Positions 8,301 to 16,554 of a stretch of DNA of 64,000 nucleotides are shown in pieces. How positions within the stretch are numbered: position 1 is the stretch's first letter; the number at the start of each line of letters is the position of its first letter. Origin of the DNA: Planctomycetota bacterium (GTDB lineage: Bacteria; Planctomycetota; MHYJ01; JACQXL01); assembly GCA_016235865.1 (NCBI GenBank), contig JACRIK010000026.1, positions 146,716 to 210,715 on the forward strand. Reading direction: 5' to 3'. The notes below the pieces were generated by a model. It ran no database searches, was not told the origin of the DNA, and saw only the letters and a program-made list of their open reading frames with translations. The position numbers and the translations under genes are program-made.

Positions 8301-8960
8301 TTACTTATTATCTGTCTTACTCTCCTTGGTTTCTTTTATCTCCGCTTCTGGCACGCCGAGTTGTTTCAGGGCTTGTTCGGCATCATAACGTACTTGTTCG
8401 TCTTTATCTTTGAGTAGTTCTTTTATCTGAGGAATAGAATCTTTGTCGTCTAAATTAACAAGTGCCTTGATAGCTGTAGCACGGATAAGCCAAAATTCGT
8501 CATTCAGCTGTTTTCTTATTTTAGGTATTGATTCTTTGTCGCCCAACTTACCAAGAGCTTCTGCAGCAATACTGTATACAGCTGAATCATCTAAAAGATT
8601 CCGTATTTCAGGGATAGATTCTTTATCTCCCATATTCATTAAACCGTTAAGTGTTGCCATGCGTACAACAATGTCTTTATCCCTAAGTAATTTTCTTAAT
8701 TCGGGTAACGATTTCTTGTCTTTTAAGTCATAAAAAAGAACGCCTGATGCCGACAGGCGCACCATTCTGTTCTTATCATTGAGTAATTCCCTGACTTCAG
8801 CGATAGATTTTTGTCCAGTTGCAACCTCATTTTTAAGGCGGGCGCAAAGCTTCACCATCCCGTCAAACCTGTCTCTAGTATGTTGAATTTGGTACATAAT
8901 CCCGGTGGCGGTAAGCAGGGCGCAGGCGATGCCGATTACGATTAATATTGTCTTGGACAT
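8301..8960 (-). CDS. Membrane-anchored HEAT-repeat protein
   Basis: I start the gene at the ATG at 8960 (MSKTILIVIGIACALL). The frame extends 11 codons further, but that part lies in a dispersed intergenic repeat. The product of about 219 residues has one N-terminal membrane segment. At least five HEAT/PBS-lyase-like repeats follow, each with the pattern KESIPEIRNLLDD. Such repeats form a curved protein-binding scaffold. The partner is not evident. It lies downstream of xseB on the same strand. Confidence 0.8.
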   Translation of the reverse strand: MSKTILIVIGIACALLTATGIMYQIQHTRDRFDGMVKLCARLKNEVATGQKSIAEVRELLNDKNRMVRLSASGVLFYDLKDKKSLPELRKLLRDKDIVVRMATLNGLMNMGDKESIPEIRNLLDDSAVYSIAAEALGKLGDKESIPKIRKQLNDEFWLIRATAIKALVNLDDKDSIPQIKELLKDKDEQVRYDAEQALKQLGVPEAEIKETKESKTDNK

Positions 8961-9049
8961 ATAATGCCTTTTACCACAGAGGCACTGAGGCACACATTCG
9001 CTTCGCTCAGTGTAAACTCCGAATTCTTAGTGTCTTGGTGCCTTTGTGG

Positions 9050-9277
9050 CTACGAATTCTTCTTCGTTGGCTTCGTGGTCAAGTTGCCCTCGGCATCCTT
9101 GGTCAGGAGCTCAATCTTCTTTTCCATCCCGGACAGTATCTCATAGCATTTCTTGAGCGCCTTGATGCCGGTTTCGTACTTCTCCAGTGATTTCTCCAGG
9201 TCCACCTCGCCTTCCTCTAATTCGGCCACCACCTGCTCCACCTCGGCTAAGTAATCCTCGAATCTTTCTTTCTTCAT
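9050..9277 (-). CDS. xseB: Exodeoxyribonuclease VII small subunit
   Basis: The ATG at 9277 gives a 75-residue protein, the usual XseB size. The frame runs 7 codons further upstream without support. The conserved pattern FEDYLAEVEQVVAELEEGE followed by LEKSLEKYETGIKALKKC is typical of the small subunit. It binds XseA to make the nuclease that degrades single-stranded DNA to short acid-soluble oligonucleotides. It lies 94 bp downstream of xseA on the same strand; the gap holds a dispersed repeat related to GGATTTAGCGGATTTAACCG. Confidence 0.93.
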   Translation of the reverse strand: MKKERFEDYLAEVEQVVAELEEGEVDLEKSLEKYETGIKALKKCYEILSGMEKKIELLTKDAEGNLTTKPTKKNS

Positions 9278-9371
9278 AATAAATACAATTGCGTACACGG
9301 ATTTAGCGGATTTAACCGATTAAGCCGATTAAATTTCCGTTCAATCTGTCTTATCCGCTTAATCTGCTTAC

Positions 9372-10625
9372 TCAATTAACCGTGGATTTGATTTCTCCAT
9401 CGGCCAGTTTGGTTAGTATATCATCTCCTGCTTTTATTTGTTTGACGGATTTCAGTATTTGTTTGTTCCCAGTATATGTAATAGAATAGCCCCTGGCAAG
9501 TATATTCAGCGGAGAAAGGGCATTGAGCCGGGCGACCTTTTCGGCCAGCGCCAGCCCGGATTTTTCCATGTTCTGTTTAATGTATCCGGACAGCCGGGTG
9601 GTCAGTTCGTCCATGCGCTGGTAATATTCCCGGATGCGGTTTATGGGCGCCTGCCAGCCAAAGCTCTTACGCAGCGCGTCCAGCTTGCCTTGGGCCATCT
9701 CGGTCTGGTGTTGTAATGAGATAACCAGTTTCTGGCGCAGATGTGCCAGCGTGTCGGTCAGTTCCTCTTTTATCGGCAGGACAATCTCAGCCGCGGCTGA
9801 TGGCGTGGGCGCGCGCCGGTCAGCCACCAAATCCGCAATGGTGTAGTCAATCTCGTGGCCGACCGCGGAGATGATGGGTATCTGGGAATGGCTGATGGCC
9901 CGGGCGACAATCTCTTCATTAAATGCCCAGAGGTCTTCGATACTGCCGCCGCCTCTGCCGACAATCAGGACATCGGGCGGAAAGGGCAGTTGCGAGAAAT
10001 CATCTATGGCTTGGGCAATTTCCTCCTTGGCGCCGGCGCCCTGGACCTTGACCGGATAGACGATGATATGCACGGTCGGGAACCGGCGGTCGATGATATT
10101 GAGGATATCCTGCAGTGCCGCGCCGGACAAGGATGTCACGATTCCGATGGTGCCGGGCAGGAATGGCAAAGGCTTTTTGCGTGAGGCGTCAAACAGGCCT
10201 TCGGACTCCAGCTTGCGTTTGAGCTGCTCGAATGCCACCTGCAGGGCTCCAATGCCCTTGGGCTCGGCCGCGTCCACGATTATCTGGTAGTCGCCGGATT
10301 TCTTGTAGACGCTGACCTTGCCCAGGATGATGGTTTCCATTCCGTTTTCTATTTGGAACTTCAGGACCCGGCGGGTGGAGTCAAAGAGCACGCAGCGAAT
10401 CTGGCTGGATTCATCTTTAAGCGAGAAGTAGAGATGTCCGGAGACCGGCTGGCGCAGGTTCGAGACCTCGCCGGTGACCCAGACCGAGCCAATGGCGTTT
10501 TCCAGCATGGTCTTGATACGCTCGGTCAGTTCCGAGACCGAGAGCGGTTTCTTGGGGATTAACGACGGCGTGGGAGTCTCGGCCTTGTTGGAGAATAAGG
10601 ATAGGTTTTTGTTGTCCAGTTTCAT
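9372..10625 (-). CDS. xseA: Exodeoxyribonuclease VII large subunit
   Basis: The complete 417-residue protein is the catalytic subunit of exonuclease VII. An OB-fold for single-stranded DNA lies near residues 25-115. The catalytic core has GIVTSLSGAALQDIL and the glycine-rich signature GRGGGSIEDLWAFNEE. The conserved HEIDYTIADLVADRRAPTPS follows, then a helical C-terminal region that binds XseB. Its start is 3 nt downstream of the ymdB stop codon, showing tight coupling in the rny-ymdB-xseA-xseB order. Confidence 0.95.
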   Translation of the reverse strand: MKLDNKNLSLFSNKAETPTPSLIPKKPLSVSELTERIKTMLENAIGSVWVTGEVSNLRQPVSGHLYFSLKDESSQIRCVLFDSTRRVLKFQIENGMETIILGKVSVYKKSGDYQIIVDAAEPKGIGALQVAFEQLKRKLESEGLFDASRKKPLPFLPGTIGIVTSLSGAALQDILNIIDRRFPTVHIIVYPVKVQGAGAKEEIAQAIDDFSQLPFPPDVLIVGRGGGSIEDLWAFNEEIVARAISHSQIPIISAVGHEIDYTIADLVADRRAPTPSAAAEIVLPIKEELTDTLAHLRQKLVISLQHQTEMAQGKLDALRKSFGWQAPINRIREYYQRMDELTTRLSGYIKQNMEKSGLALAEKVARLNALSPLNILARGYSITYTGNKQILKSVKQIKAGDDILTKLADGEIKSTVN

Positions 10626-10628
10626 TAA

Positions 10629-11456
10629 TTATTCCTGTCCGTCGGACAGGTCGCTGGTTGGTGCGAGTTTTTCGCAGACCCTTTTTATCCTGAGTGCCTT
10701 ACCGGTCTTGGAATCCACGGTCACGATAATAGCGCTCAGCCGGATATCGTTCTTGGCCACGTCAAATGCCGCTGGCATGCCGGTGATAAAGGCCGATAGC
10801 ACCCGGTCGGTCTGCCGGCCGATGACCGAGTCATAAGGACCGCACATGCCGACGTCGGTGATGTAACCCGTGCCTCTGGGCAGGATGGTTTCATCAGCCG
10901 TCTGGATATGGGTATGCGAGCCGAACAGGCAACTGACCTGGCCATCCAGATGCCAGCCCATGGCGATTTTTTCCGATGTCGCCTCGCAATGCAGGTCGAC
11001 AATGATTAGCTTGGTTTGCTGGCCGACATTGGACAGGATATTATTAATGGCGTGGAAAGGGCAGTCGGAATTGGGCTGCATAAATACCCGGCCCTGAAGA
11101 TTGACGACCGCTATTTTGATGTCCGGATTAATCTTGAGCGGGAAGACTCCGTATCCGTTGCCGGGCGATTCCGGCGGGTAATTGGCCGGCCTGAGCAGGG
11201 CAGTGGTGTTCTTTATGTATTCCACCACGTCCTTTTGTTTCCAGATATGGTCGCCCGAGGTCAGGACATTCAGCCCGTAGGAGAACAGTTCGTCGGCGAT
11301 TTTGGCGGTGATGCCCGATCCGCCGGCCGCGTTTTCGGCATTGGCAACGCAGAAATGGAGCTTTTCTTTCTCCCGCAACTGCGGCACCAGCTCGCGGACG
11401 GCCATCCGGCCCGGACGGCCGACAATGTCACCGATGATTAGGATGTTCAGTTCCAT
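10629..11456 (-). CDS. ymdB: YmdB family metallophosphoesterase
   Basis: The 275-residue product matches the dinuclear-metal phosphodiesterase family that hydrolyses 2',3'-cyclic nucleotides. Metal and active-site motifs visible are GDIVGRPGR near the N-terminus, ENAAGGSGIT, TSGDHIW, DLHCEATSEK and GSHTHIQTAD. It starts 2 nt after rny, as in Bacillus and many other phyla. In Bacillus the family is linked to control of RNase Y and to biofilm or motility choices; that role here is inferred from the neighbour only. Confidence 0.95.
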   Translation of the reverse strand: MELNILIIGDIVGRPGRMAVRELVPQLREKEKLHFCVANAENAAGGSGITAKIADELFSYGLNVLTSGDHIWKQKDVVEYIKNTTALLRPANYPPESPGNGYGVFPLKINPDIKIAVVNLQGRVFMQPNSDCPFHAINNILSNVGQQTKLIIVDLHCEATSEKIAMGWHLDGQVSCLFGSHTHIQTADETILPRGTGYITDVGMCGPYDSVIGRQTDRVLSAFITGMPAAFDVAKNDIRLSAIIVTVDSKTGKALRIKRVCEKLAPTSDLSDGQE

Positions 11457-11458
11457 AA

Positions 11459-13009
11459 TTATCTGGCGTATTCCACGGCTCTGGTTTCCCGGATGACCGT
11501 GACCTTGATTTCGCCCGGGTATTTAAGTTCCTTTTCGATATCCTGGGCGATATTCCGGCTGAGAATGGTGGCCTGGCTGTCATCGACCTTAGAGGCGCTG
11601 ACAAAGACCCTGATTTCACGGCCGGCCTGGATAGCGTAAGAGGTTTCCACGCCCTGATAGGCGTTGGCAATGTCTTCCAGCTGTTTGATTCGCTGGAGGT
11701 ATTTTTCCACGCTGTCGCGCCGGGCGCCGGGCCTCGATGCGGATATGGCGTCAGCCGCGGCAATCAGGACCGTGTAAGGCGAATCCGGGTGGACCATCTC
11801 GTGGTGTTTTTCTATGGCGTCAATCACCTCCGGCCGCTCGTCGCAGCGCCGGGCTAAATCGGCCCCTAATGCCGGATGGGTGCCTTCTTCCACTTGGTCA
11901 ATGGATTTGCCGATGTCGTGCAACAGGCCGGCCCGCTTGGCCAGCGTGGCGTCGAGTTTCAGCTCCGCAGCCATGGCCGAGGCCAGATGCGCCACCTCAA
12001 CCGAGTGCTGCAGGACGTTCTGGCCGTAGCTGGTTCGGAATTTCAGCCGGCCGATCAGGGCTACAATCTTTGGATTGATATTGGGGATATTCATTTCATA
12101 GCAGGTGGCTTTACCGGCCTGGTTGATGGCTTCGTTGACCTCTTTCTTGGCGATTTCCACAACCTCTTCAATCCGCCCGGGCTGGATGCGCCCGTCGCTG
12201 ACCAGTTTTTCCAGCGCCTTGCGGGCTACCTCGCGCCGGACCGGGTCGAAACTGGAGATAACCACCACGCCGGGCGTGTCGTCGACAATCAGTTCCACGC
12301 CCGAGGCCTTTTCAAAAGCCCGGATGTTCCGGCCTTCACGGCCGATAATCCGGCCTTTCATATCATCGTTGACAATGTCCACCGTCGAGACGGATGATTG
12401 CCCGCTCTGGTCGGCCGCGTATTTCTGGATGGCCATGGTGATGAGCCGCCGGGCTTCGCCTTCGGCCATCTCCTTGGCGCGTTCCTGTGATTTCTTGACC
12501 AGGTCGGCTTCTTCTTTCTGCAGGTCGGTTTCCATCTTGCTCAGGAGCAGCTTGGTGGCCTCTTCCTTGCTCAGCCCGGAAATCTGGTGCAGGGTCTGCT
12601 TCTCGTTGTCAATGATAGTTTGCAGTTCTTTGTTCTTGGTGTCAATCAGCCGGTTTTTATCCTCGATGGATTTTTCGATTCCTTCTATCTGGCGTTCCCG
12701 GCGCTGGAGCGTATCGGCCTTGCGGTCAATGGCGTCCTCGCGTTTGAGAAGCCGGCGTTCGAATTCCTTTAGTTCCCGCTTGGTTTCCTGGGTGTCGCGG
12801 TTGGCTTGTTCCTTAAGGCGGTAGGTTTCCTCTTTAGCCGCGAAAGACGCTTCTTTTCTTACCCGTTCGGCCTCGAGCTGTGCCTGGTTGATGATATCGG
12901 CTGCTTTCTGTTTGCCTTTTCGTTGCTGGAGGAACAGGAACAGATAGACCGCCACAGCACCGAGGATAAAAGCCGCCACGATCAAAATGATATATATCTG
13001 GCTGGACAT
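11459..13009 (-). CDS. rny: Ribonuclease Y
   Basis: The complete 516-residue protein has the standard order. An N-terminal membrane anchor lies at residues 5-27, and a long charged coiled coil runs to about 200. A KH domain contains GRIIGREGRNIRAFE. An HD hydrolase domain contains LLHDIGKSID, and the tail ends VIRETRAVEYAR. It is a membrane-bound endoribonuclease that starts mRNA decay. It is the first gene of the rny-ymdB-xseA-xseB group; its upstream region holds a strong hairpin (13081-13106). Confidence 0.97.
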   Translation of the reverse strand: MSSQIYIILIVAAFILGAVAVYLFLFLQQRKGKQKAADIINQAQLEAERVRKEASFAAKEETYRLKEQANRDTQETKRELKEFERRLLKREDAIDRKADTLQRRERQIEGIEKSIEDKNRLIDTKNKELQTIIDNEKQTLHQISGLSKEEATKLLLSKMETDLQKEEADLVKKSQERAKEMAEGEARRLITMAIQKYAADQSGQSSVSTVDIVNDDMKGRIIGREGRNIRAFEKASGVELIVDDTPGVVVISSFDPVRREVARKALEKLVSDGRIQPGRIEEVVEIAKKEVNEAINQAGKATCYEMNIPNINPKIVALIGRLKFRTSYGQNVLQHSVEVAHLASAMAAELKLDATLAKRAGLLHDIGKSIDQVEEGTHPALGADLARRCDERPEVIDAIEKHHEMVHPDSPYTVLIAAADAISASRPGARRDSVEKYLQRIKQLEDIANAYQGVETSYAIQAGREIRVFVSASKVDDSQATILSRNIAQDIEKELKYPGEIKVTVIRETRAVEYAR

Positions 13010-13080
13010 ATGGCTTTCCTCTCTTAGTTACTGTTAGTGGCGGGTCGCCGCAGGCGGCACGACACGTTACAGTAAGTTAG

Positions 13081-13106
13081 ATGGCCTCGAACCCATTCGG
13101 GGCCAT
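13081..13106 (-). promoter_or_regulatory. Strong hairpin upstream of rny
   Basis: ATGGCC pairs with GGCCAT and the inner CGAA pairs with TTCG, with one mismatch, giving a near-perfect 26-bp palindrome about 70 bp before the rny start. It could be a leader hairpin or a terminator-like repeat. No T-run follows on either strand. Confidence 0.5.
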
Positions 13107-13472
13107 TGTTAAAATTCGGTTATCGGTTATATAGGAATAAGCAGAATGATTACGGACGGATAGGGGAGTCCAGGACGGGATGAATCAAAACACTAACAAC
13201 CAGAATGGTCCGGAACAGGCAAAATATCAGGCCAAAAGCCCAGCGGCCTTTGGATATTACAGTCAACAGGCCAGATTCGTGTCCGGGGATGGTTCCGCCG
13301 GGGGATTTTTCCGTTGACGATAAGTATTAGCGTTAGGAAATACAATATTATGTTCATGCTATAATTTTGCCGTCTGATTCCGGTTATTAAGTTGATATTC
13401 GATTCATTTTCCCATATCGGTCAGTTCAATGATTCTGTTTACTCCTTTATATGATTATTTCTAATCTAAACG
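13107..13472. other. Intergenic region with one further hairpin, no gene seen
   Basis: I found no open frame with protein character. AATATC and GATATT at 13223-13258 flank a stem AGGCC/GGCCT or CCAAA/TTTGG, so a structured RNA is possible, but I cannot assign it to a known family. Confidence 0.35.
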
Positions 13473-14621
13473 TTATTGGTCTTCTTCCGTTAGTAAGTCT
13501 ATTTTTTCGATTATGATGGTTTCAGCTACGCCTGATTTATTGGCGACTTTTTTGCCTTTTACGCCCACGTATTGACCGTAGTAGTCGTCCAGATTGGTTG
13601 AGGAGCTCGGGCTCTTGAGGAAGAACAGGGTCTTGCCGCCCATGGTTAGTTTGTGCGCGGCCGGCCGGCCGATATACTTGCCTTCTGATTCCATCCAGCC
13701 CCTGGCATCATAAGGTTCCGGGGCTTCTTTCATCCGGTATAATTCCGCCATTCTCTCCTGGTATTTTTTCTCTATCGTTATTTTATCAGTGGTGGCCTTG
13801 TTTATCGCATCGGTATATTCAATGAGGATTTGCTGTTTGGGCTCAATTTGTCCAACGCGTTCGCGGCTCTTTTTCATTAATTCATTATCGGATGTGGTGT
13901 TTATGACCTCTTTATAGAGACGAAGCACTTCGGTATAGTTCTGCTGCAGAGGCGGTTTTTGAAGCTCCGCATCGTATAGTTTTTCCGCTTGGTTGAATAT
14001 TGCGGTAAGCGACTGCTTGTTTTTTTCTTCCTGGATGGTCTTATTCTTGAGATCATCGTAAATCTTGCGATTACCCCAATAACGGGTATATTTCTTGTTT
14101 ACCCAGCCGGTCAGGTTTTCGGTCGGGGCGATTTGATACCATTCACCTTTCTCGGATTTAACTTTAATTGTTTGCCCCTCGGTGATATGGCCGATGATGT
14201 TTTCGCCTGATTCCGGCCGGCTGCGGACATTGATGCGGCCGACCTTAACCACGCCCAGCGATTTTTCCTTGTTGGTAATCTCCACGTATTTTTTGGTTAT
14301 CCAGCACTTGGTGTCATCCGGGAGTTGCACTTCCAGCCAGCCGCTTTTGTCGTTGACCACGACCAGTTTTTCGCCTTTGGTCAGCGATTGGACCACCGGG
14401 TAATTGATGCCGTTGCCGGCGCGCAGATTGAGTTTTGGGACGGTTACTTCCACCACCTCTTCGGGTCCTGACGCCTTGGCGTTTTCAGTCGCTTCAGGGG
14501 CTGCTTTCGGCTCGGCTACTTTTGGTTCCGCTGACTTTACCTGGGAGAACAAGCTCCCGATACTCAAAACAGCCAGGGCAATCGCCCAGCCACTAATAGC
14601 CCATATCTTTTTTTCTACCAT
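13473..14621 (-). CDS. Exported protein with two bacterial SH3 domains
   Basis: The start at 14621 has a very strong Shine-Dalgarno sequence (GGGGAGGAGGT) 8 nt upstream and a signal peptide (residues 1-30). Residues about 56-113 and 120-182 are SH3b domains with the paired signature KLNLRAGNGINYPVV and RINVRSRPESGENIIG, each ending in a GW-type strand (SGWLEVQLP, GEWYQIAP). Bacterial SH3 domains usually bind cell-wall peptides. The C-terminal half is helical and of unknown role. A neighbouring divergent gene encodes an amidase, so a cell-envelope task is plausible. Confidence 0.85.
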   Translation of the reverse strand: MVEKKIWAISGWAIALAVLSIGSLFSQVKSAEPKVAEPKAAPEATENAKASGPEEVVEVTVPKLNLRAGNGINYPVVQSLTKGEKLVVVNDKSGWLEVQLPDDTKCWITKKYVEITNKEKSLGVVKVGRINVRSRPESGENIIGHITEGQTIKVKSEKGEWYQIAPTENLTGWVNKKYTRYWGNRKIYDDLKNKTIQEEKNKQSLTAIFNQAEKLYDAELQKPPLQQNYTEVLRLYKEVINTTSDNELMKKSRERVGQIEPKQQILIEYTDAINKATTDKITIEKKYQERMAELYRMKEAPEPYDARGWMESEGKYIGRPAAHKLTMGGKTLFFLKSPSSSTNLDDYYGQYVGVKGKKVANKSGVAETIIIEKIDLLTEEDQ

Positions 14622-14800
14622 TTTATACCTCCTCCCCTAATTATATTATTTTAGGGTGTCTTTTTATATATCGGTTTATTGCCGTATTTTGTTTAGCAGA
14701 TTATCACATATCGCCAACCGGGTCAAGAAAAATGCAAAAATTCGTGCAAATTGGCAGATAACCACTAAAGTCACTCAACGCCCTGGCCGATAGATAGGGT

Positions 14801-15463
14801 ATGAAAGCAGTAGACCTCTTGCTCACGGCCGCCACCTTCATCGCCTTTGTGCTGGCTGTGTATCTGTTTTCCAGCGATCCGGTTTTAAGCGGCTCGGTTA
14901 ACTGGGCTGAAGACCGCGCGCCGGAAGGTAAGGCGTCAGCAAAGCCGGCCGACATTAAACAGAATACCGGGGCAGTGTCAAGCCTGCCGGTCCCGATTAG
15001 CGCGCCGGCTCAGGGATTGGCGATTAATTATCCGCCGGCCACGCAGTGGAAGTATATCGTGATTCATAATAGCGGCACCAGGCAGGGGAATGCGAAAATG
15101 TTTGATACTTACCATCGTAATGAAAAGGGTATGAAAGACGGGCTGGCCTATCATTTTGTCATCGGCAACGGCAAGAAGTCAAAGGATGGCGGGATTGAGG
15201 TTGGCAAGCGTTGGGACCGGCAGATAGCCGGGGCTCACTGTTATGATAGCCGGATGAATTGTGAATCTGTCGGCATCTGTTTGGTGGGTGATTTTAATGA
15301 ATCAAAGCCGACTGCCCGCCAGATGGAATCGCTGCTCAAGCTTATTGCCGACCTGCAGACCCAATACCGCATTCCCAAGGCGAATATCCTGCTTCATAAG
15401 GAAGTGGACAAAAGGCAGACCGATTGTCCGGGCAGGAAATTCCCCGCCAATAAGATTCGCTGA
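14801..15463 (+). CDS. N-acetylmuramoyl-L-alanine amidase, PGRP/amidase_2 type
   Basis: The 220-residue protein has an N-terminal membrane anchor or signal sequence (residues 5-25) and one amidase_2/PGRP domain. Zinc ligands fit the T7 lysozyme pattern: His in YIVIHNSGT, and His and Cys in LLHKEVDKRQTDCPG. The RWDRQIAGAHCYDSRMNCESVGICLVGDF stretch (given here as a position, about residues 140-168) is the conserved core. It would cut the amide bond between muramic acid and the stem peptide in the envelope. It is transcribed divergently from the SH3 gene. Confidence 0.9.
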   Translation: MKAVDLLLTAATFIAFVLAVYLFSSDPVLSGSVNWAEDRAPEGKASAKPADIKQNTGAVSSLPVPISAPAQGLAINYPPATQWKYIVIHNSGTRQGNAKMFDTYHRNEKGMKDGLAYHFVIGNGKKSKDGGIEVGKRWDRQIAGAHCYDSRMNCESVGICLVGDFNESKPTARQMESLLKLIADLQTQYRIPKANILLHKEVDKRQTDCPGRKFPANKIR

Positions 15464-15485
15464 TGCTGATTAACTATAGATGCTG

Positions 15486-15692
15486 CTAACTCTTCTTGGA
15501 AAGCGTTGTTGGCTTGGCAGCCGTATTGATGTCAACCTTATTCTCCCGCGCCAGCCAGCCCAGTGCCTGTTGGAATAAATCCTTGGAGATATTTTTCAGA
15601 TCTTTCTGGACTTTTTCCAGTGGCGTGTTGCCGTGTTTGTCCAGGTAGCGCCAGACCTCCCCGGCGGCCTTGCCGATTTCGTGCTGGTACAT
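15486..15692 (-). CDS. Small winged-helix protein (DUF2582-like)
   Basis: The ATG at 15692 is preceded by a perfect AGGAGGT at good spacing, which decides the start. The 68-residue product reads GKAAGEVWRYLDKHGNTPLEKV and then WLARENKVDI, the pattern of small winged helix-turn-helix proteins in the DUF2582 group. These are presumed DNA-binding, though targets are not known. The gene converges on the amidase gene with 22 bp between stops. Confidence 0.8.
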   Translation of the reverse strand: MYQHEIGKAAGEVWRYLDKHGNTPLEKVQKDLKNISKDLFQQALGWLARENKVDINTAAKPTTLSKKS

Positions 15693-15763
15693 AGTCTTAC
15701 CTCCTGGTCTTAATGTAGATAAATAACACATTTTGTCAAGGACAATCTGTGATTTATGATAAA

Positions 15764-16405
15764 TTACTCCTCAAACTGGCTGATCATATGGTGCTGCCAG
15801 GTGGGAATGGTGCTGTCAGATCCGGCGTATTCCTGCCACTCCTTGTAGGAAATAAACGGCTTGGTCTTTTCTATCGGATGAATATCGGTTCTGAGCACGC
15901 CCTCTATCTTATTGACCTTTTCGGTCAGGTATTTTTGCAGGGTCTGCTCGCTGTCAGCCAGCAGAGAATACTGCAGGGTTTCATCATAGAGGTGGAAGGT
16001 AAAGGCATAATAAACCTTTTTCAAGCCCTCAGGCAGATTGGGGTCCGCCAGTTTGCCGTAAACCTCCGATAAATATTTAGGTTTGACCTTGGCCGTGATG
16101 GTAAATCGTTTCATATTGGTGGTGTCCGCCGGCAGAGGGAAGAATCTCGGTTTGTAGAGATGAATCAGCCAAATAGCCGAGACCGATTCTATTTTATTTA
16201 AATAGTTAGAAATTAACTCGTTGATGACGGTGGAATCCTTGGCGTGGACGAATAAACTTGCCTCATTATGTCCCTTGCGTTTGGAGAGATAAAGAAGCCG
16301 TCCGCGGTTCTGCAGGACCTTTTGCAAATCATCTTTCCGGGTGGTAATCTCATTCCAAAGATTCCTGCCCGCATCATCCGTGAGCATGCGGATAATTACT
16401 ATCAT
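15764..16405 (-). CDS. Hypothetical protein with ACT/RAM-like repeats
   Basis: The 213-residue protein has no signal sequence. Two parts resemble small ferredoxin-like regulatory folds: FVHAKDSTVINELISNYLNKIESV, and later SLLADSEQTLQKYLTEKVNKIEGV (segments around residues 52-75 and 145-168). Each ends in a strand and 'IxxIxGV'-like turn as in Lrp/AsnC ligand-binding (RAM) domains. No DNA-binding domain is attached. This likeness is by eye; the function is unknown. The gene lies 71 bp upstream of the winged-helix gene on the same strand, so they may be co-transcribed. Confidence 0.65.
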   Translation of the reverse strand: MIVIIRMLTDDAGRNLWNEITTRKDDLQKVLQNRGRLLYLSKRKGHNEASLFVHAKDSTVINELISNYLNKIESVSAIWLIHLYKPRFFPLPADTTNMKRFTITAKVKPKYLSEVYGKLADPNLPEGLKKVYYAFTFHLYDETLQYSLLADSEQTLQKYLTEKVNKIEGVLRTDIHPIEKTKPFISYKEWQEYAGSDSTIPTWQHHMISQFEE

Positions 16406-16554
16406 CTTATTCGTCTCCTTTTCCCTGGTATGATTATAAATGATGGCAGCAACCTTGTCAATATATTCTGGCTATATTGATGTCGGCAAAGTGCGTGGGA
16501 GCGCCTATGTGGCGCCAGGCAGGCGTTGCATCATATTGGACCTACGGCAGTTGC

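Noticed and set aside
13130..13330. 6S, SRP or tmRNA-like gene before rny
   Set aside because: I could not find the conserved sequence cores of these RNAs; only local hairpins are visible.
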